This document shows, piece by piece, positions 14,381 to 23,855 of a stretch of DNA of 32,547 nt. Where the stretch lies: contig JBBIJF010000039.1 in assembly GCA_037446115.1 (NCBI GenBank), positions 1 to 32,547 on the forward strand, read 5' to 3'. Positions within the stretch are counted from its first letter, which is position 1, and every line of letters begins with the position of its first letter. The notes beneath the pieces were generated by a model. It was not told the origin of the DNA. It saw only the letters and a program-made list of their open reading frames with translations, and searched no databases. Source of the stretch: JANWXD01 sp037446115. GTDB taxonomy: Bacteria; Acidobacteriota; Terriglobia; Bryobacterales; Bryobacteraceae. A program made the translations under genes and the position numbers.

Positions 14381-15559
14381 ATGCTTGCTCCGAGTCTCAG
14401 CCGGGAAGAAGAGCTTCACTGGCTGGCTCTCAGGCTGATCCCGGGCTTGGGCGCCAGGAAAGCCGGACAGCTGATCGAGCACTACCGGACGCCGCAGGCC
14501 GTGTTTCGCGCTTCGCGGTCGGAACTGGAGGCAGCCGGCCTGGCCGGTAGCGTGGCGCAAAGCATTTCGAGCGGCTGCACGTTCGAGGACGCCGTGATCC
14601 AGCACCAGAAAATGCTGGCCAGCGGCGCCGTGCTCGTGCCGGTATCGGATCCGCGGTATCCGCCCAGGTTGCGGGAGATTTACGACCCGCCCTTGGTGCT
14701 GTTTGCGCAGGGCAGGGTGGAGTTGCTCCAGACGCTGATGCTCGGCGTGGTGGGAACCCGGCGTCCGACGCCCTATGGCGTGGCCGTGACCGAACGGCTC
14801 GCCGCGGACCTGGCGACGGCGGGATTGACGATTGTCAGCGGGATGGCACGCGGCATTGACACGGCGGCACATAAGGGGGCGCTGGCAGCCGGCGGCGCCA
14901 CCGTCGCCGTCTTCGGCTGCGGTGTAGACGTGGTCTATCCGGCTGAAAACCGGAAACTGGCATGCGAGATCGCCGAAAAAGGTCTGGTGATCTCGGAGTT
15001 CCCTATGGGAGCTCCCGCCTATCCCCAGAACTTCCCGGTGCGTAACCGCATCGTCAGCGGCATGAGCGCGGGCGTGCTCGTCGTCGAAGGCGCGCAGTAC
15101 AGCGGCTCGGCGATCACGGCACGGCTGGCGCTGGATCAGGGGCGCGAGGTTTTCGCCGTGCCGGGCAACATCACCTCCAAGATGAGCTGGGGGCCGAACC
15201 TGCTGATCAAGCAGGGCGCCAAACTGGTACAGGACTGGAACGACGTGGTCACAGAGCTCCCGGCGGAGGATCGCCGCCGCTTGGCGGCAGCGGGTCGCGC
15301 GCGCCTGGAAGCCGAAGGCGTGCCCGAGCGCAACGGAACCGGCGCGGGCGGACAAACGTCTTTGCCCCTTGGGCCCGCCTCGCCGCTGGGCCGCAGGATC
15401 CTCGACGAGCTGAACGTGGACCGTGCGGTACATATGGACGACTTGCTCGACCGCCTGGAGGAATGTTCCTCCTCGGAAGTGATTGCCGCACTGTTCGAGC
15501 TCGAGATGCTGGGATTCGTCAAACAACTCCCCGGCAGAAACTTTGTTAAAGTGTGGTAG
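14381..15559 (+). CDS. dprA: DNA-processing protein DprA
   Basis: 392 residues. An N-terminal helical SAM-like region (about 10-60, LIPGLGARKAGQLIEHY) is followed by the DprA Rossmann core: LMLGVVGTRRPTPYG, LTIVSGMARGIDTAAHKGAL, TVAVFGCGVDVVYPAEN, SEFPMGAPAYPQNFPVRNRIVSGMS and GSAITARLALDQGREVFAVPGN. A C-terminal winged-helix domain (about 325-392) closes it. DprA binds incoming single-stranded DNA in transformation and loads RecA. No clear Shine-Dalgarno precedes the ATG. It is 41 bp upstream of topA, a very common pairing; the YifB/ComM gene at 28435-29955 is another transformation-associated factor. Confidence 0.96.
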   Translation: MLAPSLSREEELHWLALRLIPGLGARKAGQLIEHYRTPQAVFRASRSELEAAGLAGSVAQSISSGCTFEDAVIQHQKMLASGAVLVPVSDPRYPPRLREIYDPPLVLFAQGRVELLQTLMLGVVGTRRPTPYGVAVTERLAADLATAGLTIVSGMARGIDTAAHKGALAAGGATVAVFGCGVDVVYPAENRKLACEIAEKGLVISEFPMGAPAYPQNFPVRNRIVSGMSAGVLVVEGAQYSGSAITARLALDQGREVFAVPGNITSKMSWGPNLLIKQGAKLVQDWNDVVTELPAEDRRRLAAAGRARLEAEGVPERNGTGAGGQTSLPLGPASPLGRRILDELNVDRAVHMDDLLDRLEECSSSEVIAALFELEMLGFVKQLPGRNFVKVW

Positions 15560-15600
15560 CGACTGGGCGGGCGGCTCCCGGCCAGTCCCGCGGAATTTCT

Positions 15601-18027
15601 ATGGGAAAGTCTCTCGTCATCGTCGAATCGCCGGCGAAGGCGAAAACCATCAGCAAGTATCTGGGCAAGCAGTACGTGGTCAAAGCCAGCCTGGGCCACA
15701 TCAAGGATCTGCCGAAAAACGAGCTGGCCGTGGACATCGAGCGCGGCTTCGAGCCCACCTACCAGATCATTGAGGGCAAGCAGAAGGTGGTCCAGGAGCT
15801 GCGCAAAGCCGCCAAAGAGGCTGAGGCCGTCTACCTGGCTGCGGACCCGGATCGGGAAGGTGAGGCCATCTGCGCCCATCTGGCTGAAGAGCTGCGCACG
15901 CGCAAAAACGGCGGCCCGCCGATCTATCGCGTGATGTTCAACGAGATCACCGCCAACGCCGTTCGCAAGGCCTTCGAAAATCCCGGCACGCTCAACCGCC
16001 ATCTGGTGGAAGCACAGCAGGCGCGCCGGGTGCTGGACCGCCTGGTGGGTTACCAGATCTCACCCCTGCTGTGGGACAAAGTGCGCCGGGGCCTCTCCGC
16101 CGGTCGCGTGCAGACCGTGGCGCTGCGGCTCATCGTCGAGCGCGAGCGGGAAATCCAGCAGTTCCAGAGGAAGGAGTACTGGACGCTCGACGCCCACCTG
16201 TCGGCCCGGAAGCCTCCGGTCATCGTCGCACGGCTCATCAAGCGCAACGGGGAGAACGTCGAAATCCCGGACCAGGCGGCCGCCGAGAACCTGATCCGGC
16301 AGTTGGAGGGCGCCGAATACGTCGTCCAGTCGGTCACCACCCGGGAGAAAAAGCGCAACCCGGTCCCGCCCTTCATCACCTCCACCTTGCAGCAGGAGGC
16401 CGCCCGGAAGCTGCGCTTCAGCGTCAAGCGCACCATGATGCTCGCCCAGCGCCTCTACGAAGGAGTCGAACTGGGCCAGGAGGGTTCCGTGGGCCTGATC
16501 ACTTACATGCGCACGGACTCAACGCGCCTCTCCGAGGAGGCCGTGGCCGAGGTGCGCAAGTTCATCGCGGAGCGGTTCGGGCCGCCCTACCTGCCCGCTG
16601 CCCCCAACGTCTACAAGAGTAAGAAGGAGGCCCAGGACGCCCACGAAGCCATACGGCCCACTTCCGTGCTGCGCACTCCGGAGTCCGTCGCCAGGTATCT
16701 GTCCGAAGACGAGCTCAAGCTCTATCGCCTCATCTGGATGCGTTTTGTCGCCTCTCAGATGACGCCCGCCGTCTTCGATCAGACCACGGTGGATATTGTG
16801 GCCCGCGGCAAGGACGGAGCCGAATACCTGTTCCGCGAAACCGGCACCGTCCAGAAGTTCGACGGCTATCTGGCCGTCTATGAGGAAGGAAAGGACCAAA
16901 AGGACGAAGAGGACGAAGAGCTCAAGCACAGGCTGCCGCCGGTAAGCGAAGGCGAGAAGCTCAGGTTCCGCTCGCTCGATCCCCAGCAGCATTTCACCGA
17001 GCCGCCGCCGCGATACACCGAAGCCACTCTGGTCAAAGAGCTGGAGGCCGACGGCGTGGGCCGCCCCTCGACCTACGCCTCGATCCTGTCCACCATCCAG
17101 GAGCGGGACTACGTGCGCAAGCAGAACGGCCGTTTCGTCCCGACGGAGCTGGGCATGGTGGTCGCAGACCTGCTGACGCAGAATTTCGACGATATCTTCG
17201 ACGTGCGCTACACGGCGCGCATGGAAGAAGAGCTCGACGAAATCGAGGAAGGCAAGCGGGACTGGCGCCAGGCCATGGCCCAGTTCTACGAGAAATTCAG
17301 CGCCGACCTCGAGCGCGCCGCCCGCAACATGACCGACATCAAGCGCATGGAAAAGCCCACCGAGCTGACCTGCGAAAAGTGCGGCCGGCCCATGGTCATC
17401 AAGTGGGGGCGCCACGGCAGCTTTCTGGCTTGCACCGGTTATCCGGAGTGCACTAACACGCGCGAGGTGGGCGTGGCCCTGCCCGACCTGGATAAGGTGG
17501 ATCTGAGCGAGCAGGAAAATGAAGAGTACTGCCCGAATTGCGGCCGCCCGATGGTGTTGAAGAAAGGGCGCTTCGGCCAGTTCTACGCCTGCTCGGGTTA
17601 CCCCGACTGCAAGACCACCAGGCGCATCGGAGTCGCCGAAAAGAAGCCGGACATTCCGCTTGAGGACAAATGCCCTCAGTGCGGCAGCAACCTGGCGATC
17701 AAGCACGGCCGTTACGGCGAATTCACGGCGTGCAGCAACTACCCGAAATGCAAGTACGTCCGCCAGAAGACCATCGGCATGAAGTGTCCGCTGTGCGGGG
17801 AGGGCGAACTGGTGGAGCGCCGCTCGCGGCGCGGCAAGACCTTTTACGGGTGCAGCCGCTATCCGGAGTGCGGCTTCGTTTCCTGGAGCAAGCCCGTGGG
17901 TGAGTCCTGCCCGGAATGCGGCAGCCCGTACCTGATCGAGAAGTGGCTGAAGAGCGGCCCGGAAGTCCGCTGCCCCAACAGCGAGTGCCGCTACGCCCGC
18001 AAGCTGGAACCGGCGCCGGCGGCCTGA
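15601..18027 (+). CDS. topA: DNA topoisomerase I
   Basis: 808 residues. The TOPRIM domain opens with SLVIVESPAKAKTISKYLG and contains the acidic LAADPDREGEAICAHL. The catalytic tyrosine lies in GLITYMRTDSTRLS (about residue 300). EADGVGRPSTYASI and QTVALRLIVERE are further type IA landmarks. The enzyme relaxes negative supercoils. The C-terminus is zinc-rich: four C4 ribbons starting CEKCGRPM, CPNCGRPM, CPQCGSNL and CPLCGEGE, plus a fifth, CPECGSPY...CPNSEC. A charged loop (KDQKDEEDEE) interrupts the core near residue 440. ATG 15601 is chosen over an upstream GTG (15553) because the family starts at this Met. Confidence 0.98.
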   Translation: MGKSLVIVESPAKAKTISKYLGKQYVVKASLGHIKDLPKNELAVDIERGFEPTYQIIEGKQKVVQELRKAAKEAEAVYLAADPDREGEAICAHLAEELRTRKNGGPPIYRVMFNEITANAVRKAFENPGTLNRHLVEAQQARRVLDRLVGYQISPLLWDKVRRGLSAGRVQTVALRLIVEREREIQQFQRKEYWTLDAHLSARKPPVIVARLIKRNGENVEIPDQAAAENLIRQLEGAEYVVQSVTTREKKRNPVPPFITSTLQQEAARKLRFSVKRTMMLAQRLYEGVELGQEGSVGLITYMRTDSTRLSEEAVAEVRKFIAERFGPPYLPAAPNVYKSKKEAQDAHEAIRPTSVLRTPESVARYLSEDELKLYRLIWMRFVASQMTPAVFDQTTVDIVARGKDGAEYLFRETGTVQKFDGYLAVYEEGKDQKDEEDEELKHRLPPVSEGEKLRFRSLDPQQHFTEPPPRYTEATLVKELEADGVGRPSTYASILSTIQERDYVRKQNGRFVPTELGMVVADLLTQNFDDIFDVRYTARMEEELDEIEEGKRDWRQAMAQFYEKFSADLERAARNMTDIKRMEKPTELTCEKCGRPMVIKWGRHGSFLACTGYPECTNTREVGVALPDLDKVDLSEQENEEYCPNCGRPMVLKKGRFGQFYACSGYPDCKTTRRIGVAEKKPDIPLEDKCPQCGSNLAIKHGRYGEFTACSNYPKCKYVRQKTIGMKCPLCGEGELVERRSRRGKTFYGCSRYPECGFVSWSKPVGESCPECGSPYLIEKWLKSGPEVRCPNSECRYARKLEPAPAA

Positions 18028-18108
18028 AGGCAGCGGGCGGGGCGCAGACAATCGCGGTTCCCGGGCCTGCGGGGTGGCCCCCGGCGGCCTTCTCCGTCCG
18101 CTCCCGTT

Positions 18109-19083
18109 TCACTTGCCGCCCAGAATCTCCCCGTGGGGCTTGCCCTGCGTGATCTCTTCGTAGGCGTCCCGGACCTGAGCCGGCAGGGAATTGCCGACCC
18201 AGTTGCGCACGTCTTCCGGCAGCTGAACCGTGGTCGCCACCGGCCGCCCGTCTTTCAGCGTGACCAGATCCTCGAGCTTGCGCCCTTCTTTGACCGCCTT
18301 GCGTACCGCCGCCATGAGTTCGTTGAAGAAGCGGAGCTGACCGTCCAGGATTTCGCGGCCTCCGGGGCCCCCGTGTCCGGGCAGCACGTGGACGGCATCC
18401 AGCTTCTGAGCCGCCCGTAGGACGTTGGGCCAGTTGCCCAGGTTGGCATCGCCCGTGTAATTGTACGGGCCGTTGACCGCGGCGTCGCCGGTGCACAGCA
18501 CGCGCTCTTTGGGCAGGTAGACGAAGCCGTCTCCGCGCGTGTGCGCCCAGCCGAAGAAATGGAACTCCACGCGGCGCGAGCCGTCGGTGATCACGTGCGG
18601 ACTGCGGAAAAAGGTCTCCTTGGGGGGCTCGGCCGTGGGCAGGTTGAGTTCTGCCACGTCCTTGCGAGACTTGGCCGTCTCCTGCCACCGCTTCGGCTCG
18701 TAGCGCTTCAGCTCCTCGACCACGCCCACGTGCGCCAGCGTCACCGCCCCGAGCTGGGTCCACACCGGGTTGCCGTAAGCATGATCGCCGTGATGGTGCG
18801 TGTCGAAGACGTAGCGTATCGGTTTGGCCGACAGGCGCTTGCAGTCGGCCAGCACCGCCCGGGCGCCGCTCGGGAAATTGGCGTCCACGACGATGAGATA
18901 GTCCTTCATCTCGATGATGACATTGTTACAATGTCCCATCTCTTTGATTTCGCCCTCGCGGAACCAGACCCCGGGAGCGATCTCTTTTACCGTCCCGGGC
19001 TGGGCCTCCGAACGGGAAATCCACAAGGCCGCCCCCGCAAGGACTGCGAACGCCGCGCTCAGCGGCCATCGAACCCAGCTCAT
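18109..19083 (-). CDS. Exported metallo-beta-lactamase-fold hydrolase
   Basis: 324 residues. Signal peptide (about 1-28, AAFAVLAGAALWISRSEAQ). The MBL zinc site is complete: THHHGDHAYG (96-101), the third histidine in GWAHTRGDGF, the bridging aspartate in CTGDAAVNGP and the last histidine in LPGHGGPGG. This pattern covers beta-lactamases, quinoprotein-relay-associated hydrolases and other periplasmic MBL enzymes; nothing pins down the substrate. The C-terminal 90 residues are helical. GGAGG 6 bp before ATG 19083 fixes the start; a longer open frame overlaps ispG on the other strand. Divergent from ispG with a 76-bp spacer. Confidence 0.9.
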   Translation of the reverse strand: MSWVRWPLSAAFAVLAGAALWISRSEAQPGTVKEIAPGVWFREGEIKEMGHCNNVIIEMKDYLIVVDANFPSGARAVLADCKRLSAKPIRYVFDTHHHGDHAYGNPVWTQLGAVTLAHVGVVEELKRYEPKRWQETAKSRKDVAELNLPTAEPPKETFFRSPHVITDGSRRVEFHFFGWAHTRGDGFVYLPKERVLCTGDAAVNGPYNYTGDANLGNWPNVLRAAQKLDAVHVLPGHGGPGGREILDGQLRFFNELMAAVRKAVKEGRKLEDLVTLKDGRPVATTVQLPEDVRNWVGNSLPAQVRDAYEEITQGKPHGEILGGK

Positions 19084-19159
19084 GAGCGCCTCCTTCGATC
19101 CTGTTCCGAACAAGTCTACCGGAAAAGCCGCTAGAATGGAACGGAGAGCAGGAGGGGAG

Positions 19160-20446
19160 ATGGCAGCAGTTCCGCGCCGGCGCACGGTGGTGTGCGATGT
19201 GGGCGGCGTCAAAATCGGCTTCGGCCACCCGATCGTGGTCCAGTCCATGACCAACACCGACACGGCCGACGTGGCCGCCACGGTGGCCCAGGCTGCAGCC
19301 CTGGCCCGCGCCGGCTCCGAACTGGTACGGATCACGGTCAACACGGAGGCGGCCGCAGCCGCCGTGCCTCGTATCGCGGAGGGTTTGGAACGGCTCGGCG
19401 TGCGCGTGCCGCTGGTGGGTGATTTTCATTACAACGGCCACATCCTGCTCCGAAAATATCCGGAGTGCGCCCGCGCGCTGGCCAAGTACCGCATCAACCC
19501 CGGAAACGTCAACATCGGCAGGCGGCACGACGACAACTTCCGCACCATGATCGAGGCGGCCGTCCAGTACGAAAAGCCCGTGCGCATCGGAGTCAACTGG
19601 GGCTCGCTGGATCAGGTGTTGCTGACGCAGTTGATGGACGAAAACGCCCGGCGATCGGAGCCGCTGGACGCCCGCGCCGTCACCCTGCGCGCCATAGTCG
19701 AAAGCGCCCTCCGGTCCGCCTCGGCCGCGGAGCGCTACGGCTTGCCGCATAACCGCATCGTGCTCAGCGCCAAAGTCAGCGCCGTGCAGGACCTCATCGA
19801 GGTGTACCGGATGCTGGCGGCCGAGTGCGATTATCCGCTGCATCTGGGACTGACGGAGGCCGGTCTGGGGACCAAGGGCATCGTCGCCACCACGGCGGCG
19901 CTGGCCATCCTGCTGCAGGAGGGCATCGGCGACACGATCCGGGCTTCCCTGACGCCTCTGCCGAACGGAGACCGCACCGAAGAGGTCGTGGTCTGCCAGC
20001 AGATCCTGCAGTCCCTGGGCCTCCGCAGCTTCAGTCCGCAGGTGGCCGCCTGCCCCGGCTGCGGCCGCACCACCAGCACGTTCTTCCAGGAGATGGCCGA
20101 GCAGATCCAGACCTATCTGCGCGAGCAGATGCCCGTCTGGAAGGAGCAATACCCGGGCGTCGAGGAGTTGAAGGTGGCAGTCATGGGCTGCGTGGTCAAC
20201 GGGCCGGGCGAATCCAAACACGCCGACATCGGCATCTCCCTGCCCGGTACCTTCGAAGAACCGAAAGCGCCGGTGTATGTAGACGGACGCCTGCTCACGA
20301 CCCTGCGCGGGGAAGGCATCGTCTCCGAATTCATCGCCATCCTGAATTCCTACGTGGCGGCGCGATGGGGGCGGCGCACTGAAGGCCCTGATATAATTGA
20401 GGATTCCGCCGAAGTGTTGAGTTCCCGTATCACAGCCCGTTCTTGA
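19160..20446 (+). CDS. ispG: (E)-4-hydroxy-3-methylbut-2-enyl-diphosphate synthase IspG
   Basis: 428 residues. IspG (GcpE) reduces methylerythritol cyclodiphosphate to HMBPP in the MEP isoprenoid pathway. Seen: the N-terminal barrel with HPIVVQSMTNTDTADV, RITVNTEAAA, LVGDFHYNGH, RINPGNVN and LHLGLTEAGLGTKG, and the C-terminal 4Fe-4S domain with CPGCGRTTSTFF (about 297-308) and GCVVNGPGESKHADIGIS (about 343-360). Length fits the two-domain bacterial form. ATG 19160 is preceded by AGGAGGGG; a TAGAAT (19132-19137) may be its -10. The yjbQ-like gene follows 12 bp downstream. Confidence 0.97.
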   Translation: MAAVPRRRTVVCDVGGVKIGFGHPIVVQSMTNTDTADVAATVAQAAALARAGSELVRITVNTEAAAAAVPRIAEGLERLGVRVPLVGDFHYNGHILLRKYPECARALAKYRINPGNVNIGRRHDDNFRTMIEAAVQYEKPVRIGVNWGSLDQVLLTQLMDENARRSEPLDARAVTLRAIVESALRSASAAERYGLPHNRIVLSAKVSAVQDLIEVYRMLAAECDYPLHLGLTEAGLGTKGIVATTAALAILLQEGIGDTIRASLTPLPNGDRTEEVVVCQQILQSLGLRSFSPQVAACPGCGRTTSTFFQEMAEQIQTYLREQMPVWKEQYPGVEELKVAVMGCVVNGPGESKHADIGISLPGTFEEPKAPVYVDGRLLTTLRGEGIVSEFIAILNSYVAARWGRRTEGPDIIEDSAEVLSSRITARS

Positions 20447-20458
20447 GAGGGAGTTTGA

Positions 20459-20953
20459 ATGCCGACTGCCAAGGTGCAAACTGCGGAGCCCGGTGCCACT
20501 GCTTCACCCGCGCGCCAGGGTAGTTACCGAATTTTCAGCCGCATCGTGGACTGGATCACGACGGAGCGAATCGAGCTCATCAACATCACCGACCGCATCA
20601 ACGACATCGTCCGCAAAAGCGGAATCCGCGAGGGGATTGTCCACCTGCAATCGCTGCACACCACCACGGCGCTGTTCCTGAACGAGTGGCAGGACGCCCT
20701 GCTCGAAGACATCAAGACCTTCCTCTCCCAGACGGTGGCGCGCGACCGCAACTGGCGGCACAATGATCCCGCCTTCTCCGACTGCGAGCGCAGCAACGCC
20801 GACTCGCACCTGAAAGGGATGCTGCTCGGCCAGAGCCTTTGCTTGCAGGTGCGGAATTCCAGCGTTTTGCTCGGCACCTGGCAAAGCATCATCTTCGCGG
20901 AGTTCGACGGCCCCCGCACCCGGAGCCTTGCCGTGCAGGTCTCCGGCATTTGA
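20459..20953 (+). CDS. YjbQ/UPF0047 family protein
   Basis: 164 residues of the secondary thiamine-phosphate synthase (YjbQ) family. Conserved blocks: INITDRINDIVRKSGI, GIVHLQSLHTTTALFLNEW, NADSHLKGMLLGQSL, and the terminal WQSIIFAEFDGPRTRSLAVQV. The histidines of HTTTA and NADSHLKG line the conserved site of the family; weak thiamine-phosphate synthase activity is reported for relatives but the physiological role is unsettled. The first 20 residues are a poorly conserved extension. Starts 12 bp after ispG and is probably co-transcribed. Confidence 0.92.
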   Translation: MPTAKVQTAEPGATASPARQGSYRIFSRIVDWITTERIELINITDRINDIVRKSGIREGIVHLQSLHTTTALFLNEWQDALLEDIKTFLSQTVARDRNWRHNDPAFSDCERSNADSHLKGMLLGQSLCLQVRNSSVLLGTWQSIIFAEFDGPRTRSLAVQVSGI

Positions 20954-20960
20954 GGACGGC

Positions 20961-21401
20961 ATGGCGCGGCACTTCACGCTGGAGGAGGCCGAGCGGCTGC
21001 TGCCGAGGGTCGTGGAAGATCTGCGCCAGGCCATGACCCTCCGCACCGAATACGGTAAGGCGGAGGCGGAGATTGAGTCCATCCTGCGGCGCGTCGCCCT
21101 GCTCGGCGGCTCCGTCATCAACCACCAGCACGTGGTGCGCCTCCAGTCGCGCCGGGAGGCGCTCGGGGCCCGCCTGAAGGAAGTCATCCAGGCAATTCAC
21201 GACTACGGCTGTCTGGTCAAGGATCTGGACATCGGCTTGATTGATTTCCCCACGCTGTTCCGCGGCGAAGAAGTCTACCTCTGCTGGAGGATGGGCGAGG
21301 AGGGGATTCAGTTCTGGCACCGGGTGGAGGAAGGCTACCGCGGCCGCAAGAAGATTGACGCCGACTTCCTGATCCATCACCGCGGGGATCCCGCGCACTG
21401 A
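20961..21401 (+). CDS. DUF2203 family protein
   Basis: 146 residues. Starts HFTLEEAERLLPRVVEDLRQ, a family signature, followed by a helical coiled middle (about 25-85), DYGCLVKDLDIGLIDFPTLF, and the terminal VYLCWRMGEEGIQFWHRVEEGYRGRKKI. This matches the small DUF2203 family of unknown function. The ATG is 7 bp after the preceding stop, so it is likely the third gene of the ispG operon. Confidence 0.88.
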   Translation: MARHFTLEEAERLLPRVVEDLRQAMTLRTEYGKAEAEIESILRRVALLGGSVINHQHVVRLQSRREALGARLKEVIQAIHDYGCLVKDLDIGLIDFPTLFRGEEVYLCWRMGEEGIQFWHRVEEGYRGRKKIDADFLIHHRGDPAH

Positions 21402-21460
21402 CCTCGCCGGGCCGCGCTGCGTTCACCCCGGACGGGCCCCGGCGGCGAACAGGTAAACTA

Positions 21461-21712
21461 ATGACCATGGGTCACGAGGAACTGATCACCCGGATTCAGC
21501 TCATACTGAATCAGATTCTGGATGCCAAGGGAGTTCCCCGTGTCGAGCTCAGCGAAGACGTGCCTGTTCTCGACGGCACGCTGCCCATAGACTCGCTCGA
21601 CTTGGCCCAAATCGTCATCGAACTGCAATCGGCAACCGGCAAAGATCCCTTCCGGGACGGATTCATCCAGTTCCGCACCGTGGGCGAGCTGGCCCGGCTG
21701 TTCGCGGCATGA
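21461..21712 (+). CDS. Acyl carrier protein-like
   Basis: 83 residues, a four-helix ACP. The phosphopantetheine attachment site is Ser45 in LPIDSLDLAQIVIEL, a variant of the D-S-L motif. It is a dedicated carrier rather than the fatty-acid AcpP: divergent, and its stop overlaps the start of an adenylating enzyme by 4 bp (ATGA). An alternative ATG lies two codons downstream. Expected role: to hold an acyl group activated by the next gene product. Confidence 0.9.
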   Translation: MTMGHEELITRIQLILNQILDAKGVPRVELSEDVPVLDGTLPIDSLDLAQIVIELQSATGKDPFRDGFIQFRTVGELARLFAA

Positions 21713-23028
21713 AGAGTTTGCGCACGGCACTGGAGGCGCGCGGCGATGCGGCGGTGGTGCTGCGCGAAGAGGGCCCGGCGAGCGGCGTGGAAATCCTCGC
21801 GCGCACCCGCCGGTTCGAAGACGCCTTGGTGTCTCACGGTGCGTCCCGGCTGCTTTCTCTGGATGAGGACCCCGCAACCCTGCTGGCGCTTTTGGTCCTG
21901 GCCGAGCAGCGCCCCGCCGGCCTGATACTGGGCCGAGCCTCGATCGGTGCGGAGCAGCTCCCGGATAGCCTTGAGCCGCAGCTCGTCGTGCACTCCCCGG
22001 ATCGGATTGCCGCGCGCGCCCTCTCCGCTCCGGCCTGCGGGGAGGTCTCTCGGGCGGGGATCTTCCTGCTGACGTCGGGCACCACGGGTCCTCCCAAGGT
22101 TGTCCACCAGACGCTCGAGGCCTTGACCGCGCGCATGCAGGCGGAATCCCTGGCTCGCAACCGCGGAGGAATCTGGCTTCTCACCTACGAAACCCATTCC
22201 TTTGCCGGGCTGCAAGTCGTGCTCTCGGCCGCGTTGTCGGAGGGAGTCCTCGTGGTGGGCCAAGGCCGGACACCGGCCGAACTGGCCCGCCTGGCGAGAA
22301 AATACGGCGTCACGCATCTGAGCGGGACGCCCACCTTCTGGCGCTCCCTGCTGCTCGCCCTGGACACCGGCGGGCTGCCCGCACTCCGACAGATCACCCT
22401 CGGGGGAGAGGCCGCAGACCAGGCCACCCTGGATCGTTTACAGCGCACCTTCCCGCAGGCCCGCGTGACACACATCTACGCCTCCACGGAGGCGGGCGCC
22501 TTGTTTTCGGTCAGCGATGGCCGGGCGGGTTTCCCCGCAGCCTGGCTGGAGCAGGAGCTGCCGGGCGGCGTGCGGCTGCGCATTCGCGACGGGATGCTGG
22601 AAGTTCAGGCGCCGTCACGCATGCGGGGTTATGCCGGCGGCGAGCCGGCGCCGTGGACGGAGGACGGCTGGTTGCGGACCGGAGATCTGGTGCAGATCGA
22701 AGCAGACCGCGTCCTGTTCCGGGGGCGCCACGATCAGGTCGTCAACGTGGCGGGGCTCAAGGTGTTTCCCGATGAGGTCGCAGCTTACCTGCTGGCCCAT
22801 CCTCTGGTCGGAGAGGCGCGTGTTTACGCCATCCCGAATCCCTTGACGGGCGCAGTCCTGGGCGCCGAAGTGGTGCCCGCAGCCGGCGCGCCGCCTCCGG
22901 AGGTCCTGGAAAAAGAGTTGCTGGTCTGGTGCCTCAAGGGCTTGCCCCCGCACAAAGTTCCGCGCCGGTTTCAGATCGTCGAACGCGTCGCTGTTTCCAG
23001 CTCATGGAAAAAGACAGGCCCGCAATGA
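21709..23028 (+). CDS. AMP-forming acyl-CoA/ACP ligase (adenylate-forming enzyme)
   Basis: 439 residues, shorter than typical acyl-CoA synthetases because the N-terminal subdomain is reduced. Core motifs: the P-loop LLTSGTTGPPK (120-130), LSGTPTFWRSL, IYASTEAGALFSVS, WLRTGDLVQIEADRVLFRGRHDQVVNVAGLKVFP (hinge region) and a C-terminal lysine in SSSWKKTGPQ. It should activate a carboxylic acid as the adenylate and probably load it on the ACP encoded immediately upstream (4-bp overlap). The acid cannot be predicted. Similar short ligases occur in surface-polysaccharide/exosortase loci. It overlaps the next gene by 4 bp as well. Confidence 0.92.
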   Translation: MKSLRTALEARGDAAVVLREEGPASGVEILARTRRFEDALVSHGASRLLSLDEDPATLLALLVLAEQRPAGLILGRASIGAEQLPDSLEPQLVVHSPDRIAARALSAPACGEVSRAGIFLLTSGTTGPPKVVHQTLEALTARMQAESLARNRGGIWLLTYETHSFAGLQVVLSAALSEGVLVVGQGRTPAELARLARKYGVTHLSGTPTFWRSLLLALDTGGLPALRQITLGGEAADQATLDRLQRTFPQARVTHIYASTEAGALFSVSDGRAGFPAAWLEQELPGGVRLRIRDGMLEVQAPSRMRGYAGGEPAPWTEDGWLRTGDLVQIEADRVLFRGRHDQVVNVAGLKVFPDEVAAYLLAHPLVGEARVYAIPNPLTGAVLGAEVVPAAGAPPPEVLEKELLVWCLKGLPPHKVPRRFQIVERVAVSSSWKKTGPQ

Positions 23029-23756
23029 AACACGTGGTGATCACCGGAGGGAGCCGCGGCATCGGAGCGGCCGCCGTGCGTTCCTTGCTCGAGGAGGGAT
23101 ACTTCGTTTCGACTTGCAGCCGCACGCCCAGTGACGCCGTTCGCTCGCTCCAGGCGGATCCGGCCGTTCGCGAGCGCTTCTACTACGAGTCCTTCGACCT
23201 GGCCCGGATCGAGTGTTACGAAGAGTTCCTGGACGCCTGCGTGGCCCGCGGCGGGCCGCTCTACGGGCTGGTCAACAACGCCGGCATCGCCGGGGCGGGC
23301 GTGCTGGCCACCTTCCCGCTGGCGGACTGCGAACGCATCATCCGCACCAACCTCCTCGGCCCGCTGGCCATGTCGCGCGCCGCGGCCCGGCATTTCCTCC
23401 GCCACCGCCGCGGCGGCCGGATCATCAACATCAGCTCGATCATCGGTAGCCGGGGCTACACGGGACTGTCGGCCTATTCCGCTTCCAAGGCCGGCCTGGA
23501 CGGCCTGACGCGGTCGCTGGCCCGGGAACTGGGACGCCTCGGCGTGACGGTGAACTCCATCGCCCCGGGCTATGTCCGGACCGACATGTCCGCAGCTCTC
23601 TCCGAGGAGGATCTGAAGCAGGTCGTCCGCCGCACGCCGCTCGGCCGCCTGGGAGAGGCGGCGGATACCGTCGCGCTGTTGAAGTTCTTACTGTCGGAAG
23701 AAGCAGGCTTCATTACCGGACAGGTGATCCTTGTGGATGGGGGGCTCAGCTGCTGA
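23025..23756 (+). CDS. SDR family oxidoreductase (FabG-like)
   Basis: 243 residues, classical short-chain dehydrogenase. NAD(P)-binding TGGSRGIG (7-14), NNAGIAGAG, catalytic serine in INISSIIGSRG, and YSASK (Tyr/Lys) followed by NSIAPGYVRTDM; closing VILVDGGLSC. It most resembles 3-oxoacyl-ACP reductases, which fits the ACP and ligase upstream: it may reduce a carrier-bound keto group. The ATG overlaps the ligase stop (ATGA). A longer in-frame start (22929) would lie inside the ligase gene and is not favoured. Confidence 0.93.
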   Translation: MKHVVITGGSRGIGAAAVRSLLEEGYFVSTCSRTPSDAVRSLQADPAVRERFYYESFDLARIECYEEFLDACVARGGPLYGLVNNAGIAGAGVLATFPLADCERIIRTNLLGPLAMSRAAARHFLRHRRGGRIINISSIIGSRGYTGLSAYSASKAGLDGLTRSLARELGRLGVTVNSIAPGYVRTDMSAALSEEDLKQVVRRTPLGRLGEAADTVALLKFLLSEEAGFITGQVILVDGGLSC

Positions 23757-23855
23757 GTCTGGTTACGGGCGGGGAAGCGACTGCCGGTGCGCTCCCGCCG
23801 GCGCGAGGGACAGGGGCGGCGGTGGCCTGTACCTTGTAGTCCGAGGGCGTTGAGG

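Noticed and set aside
16519..18051. Long minus-strand open frame opposite topA
   Set aside because: Antisense to the TopA zinc ribbons and core; no family motif.
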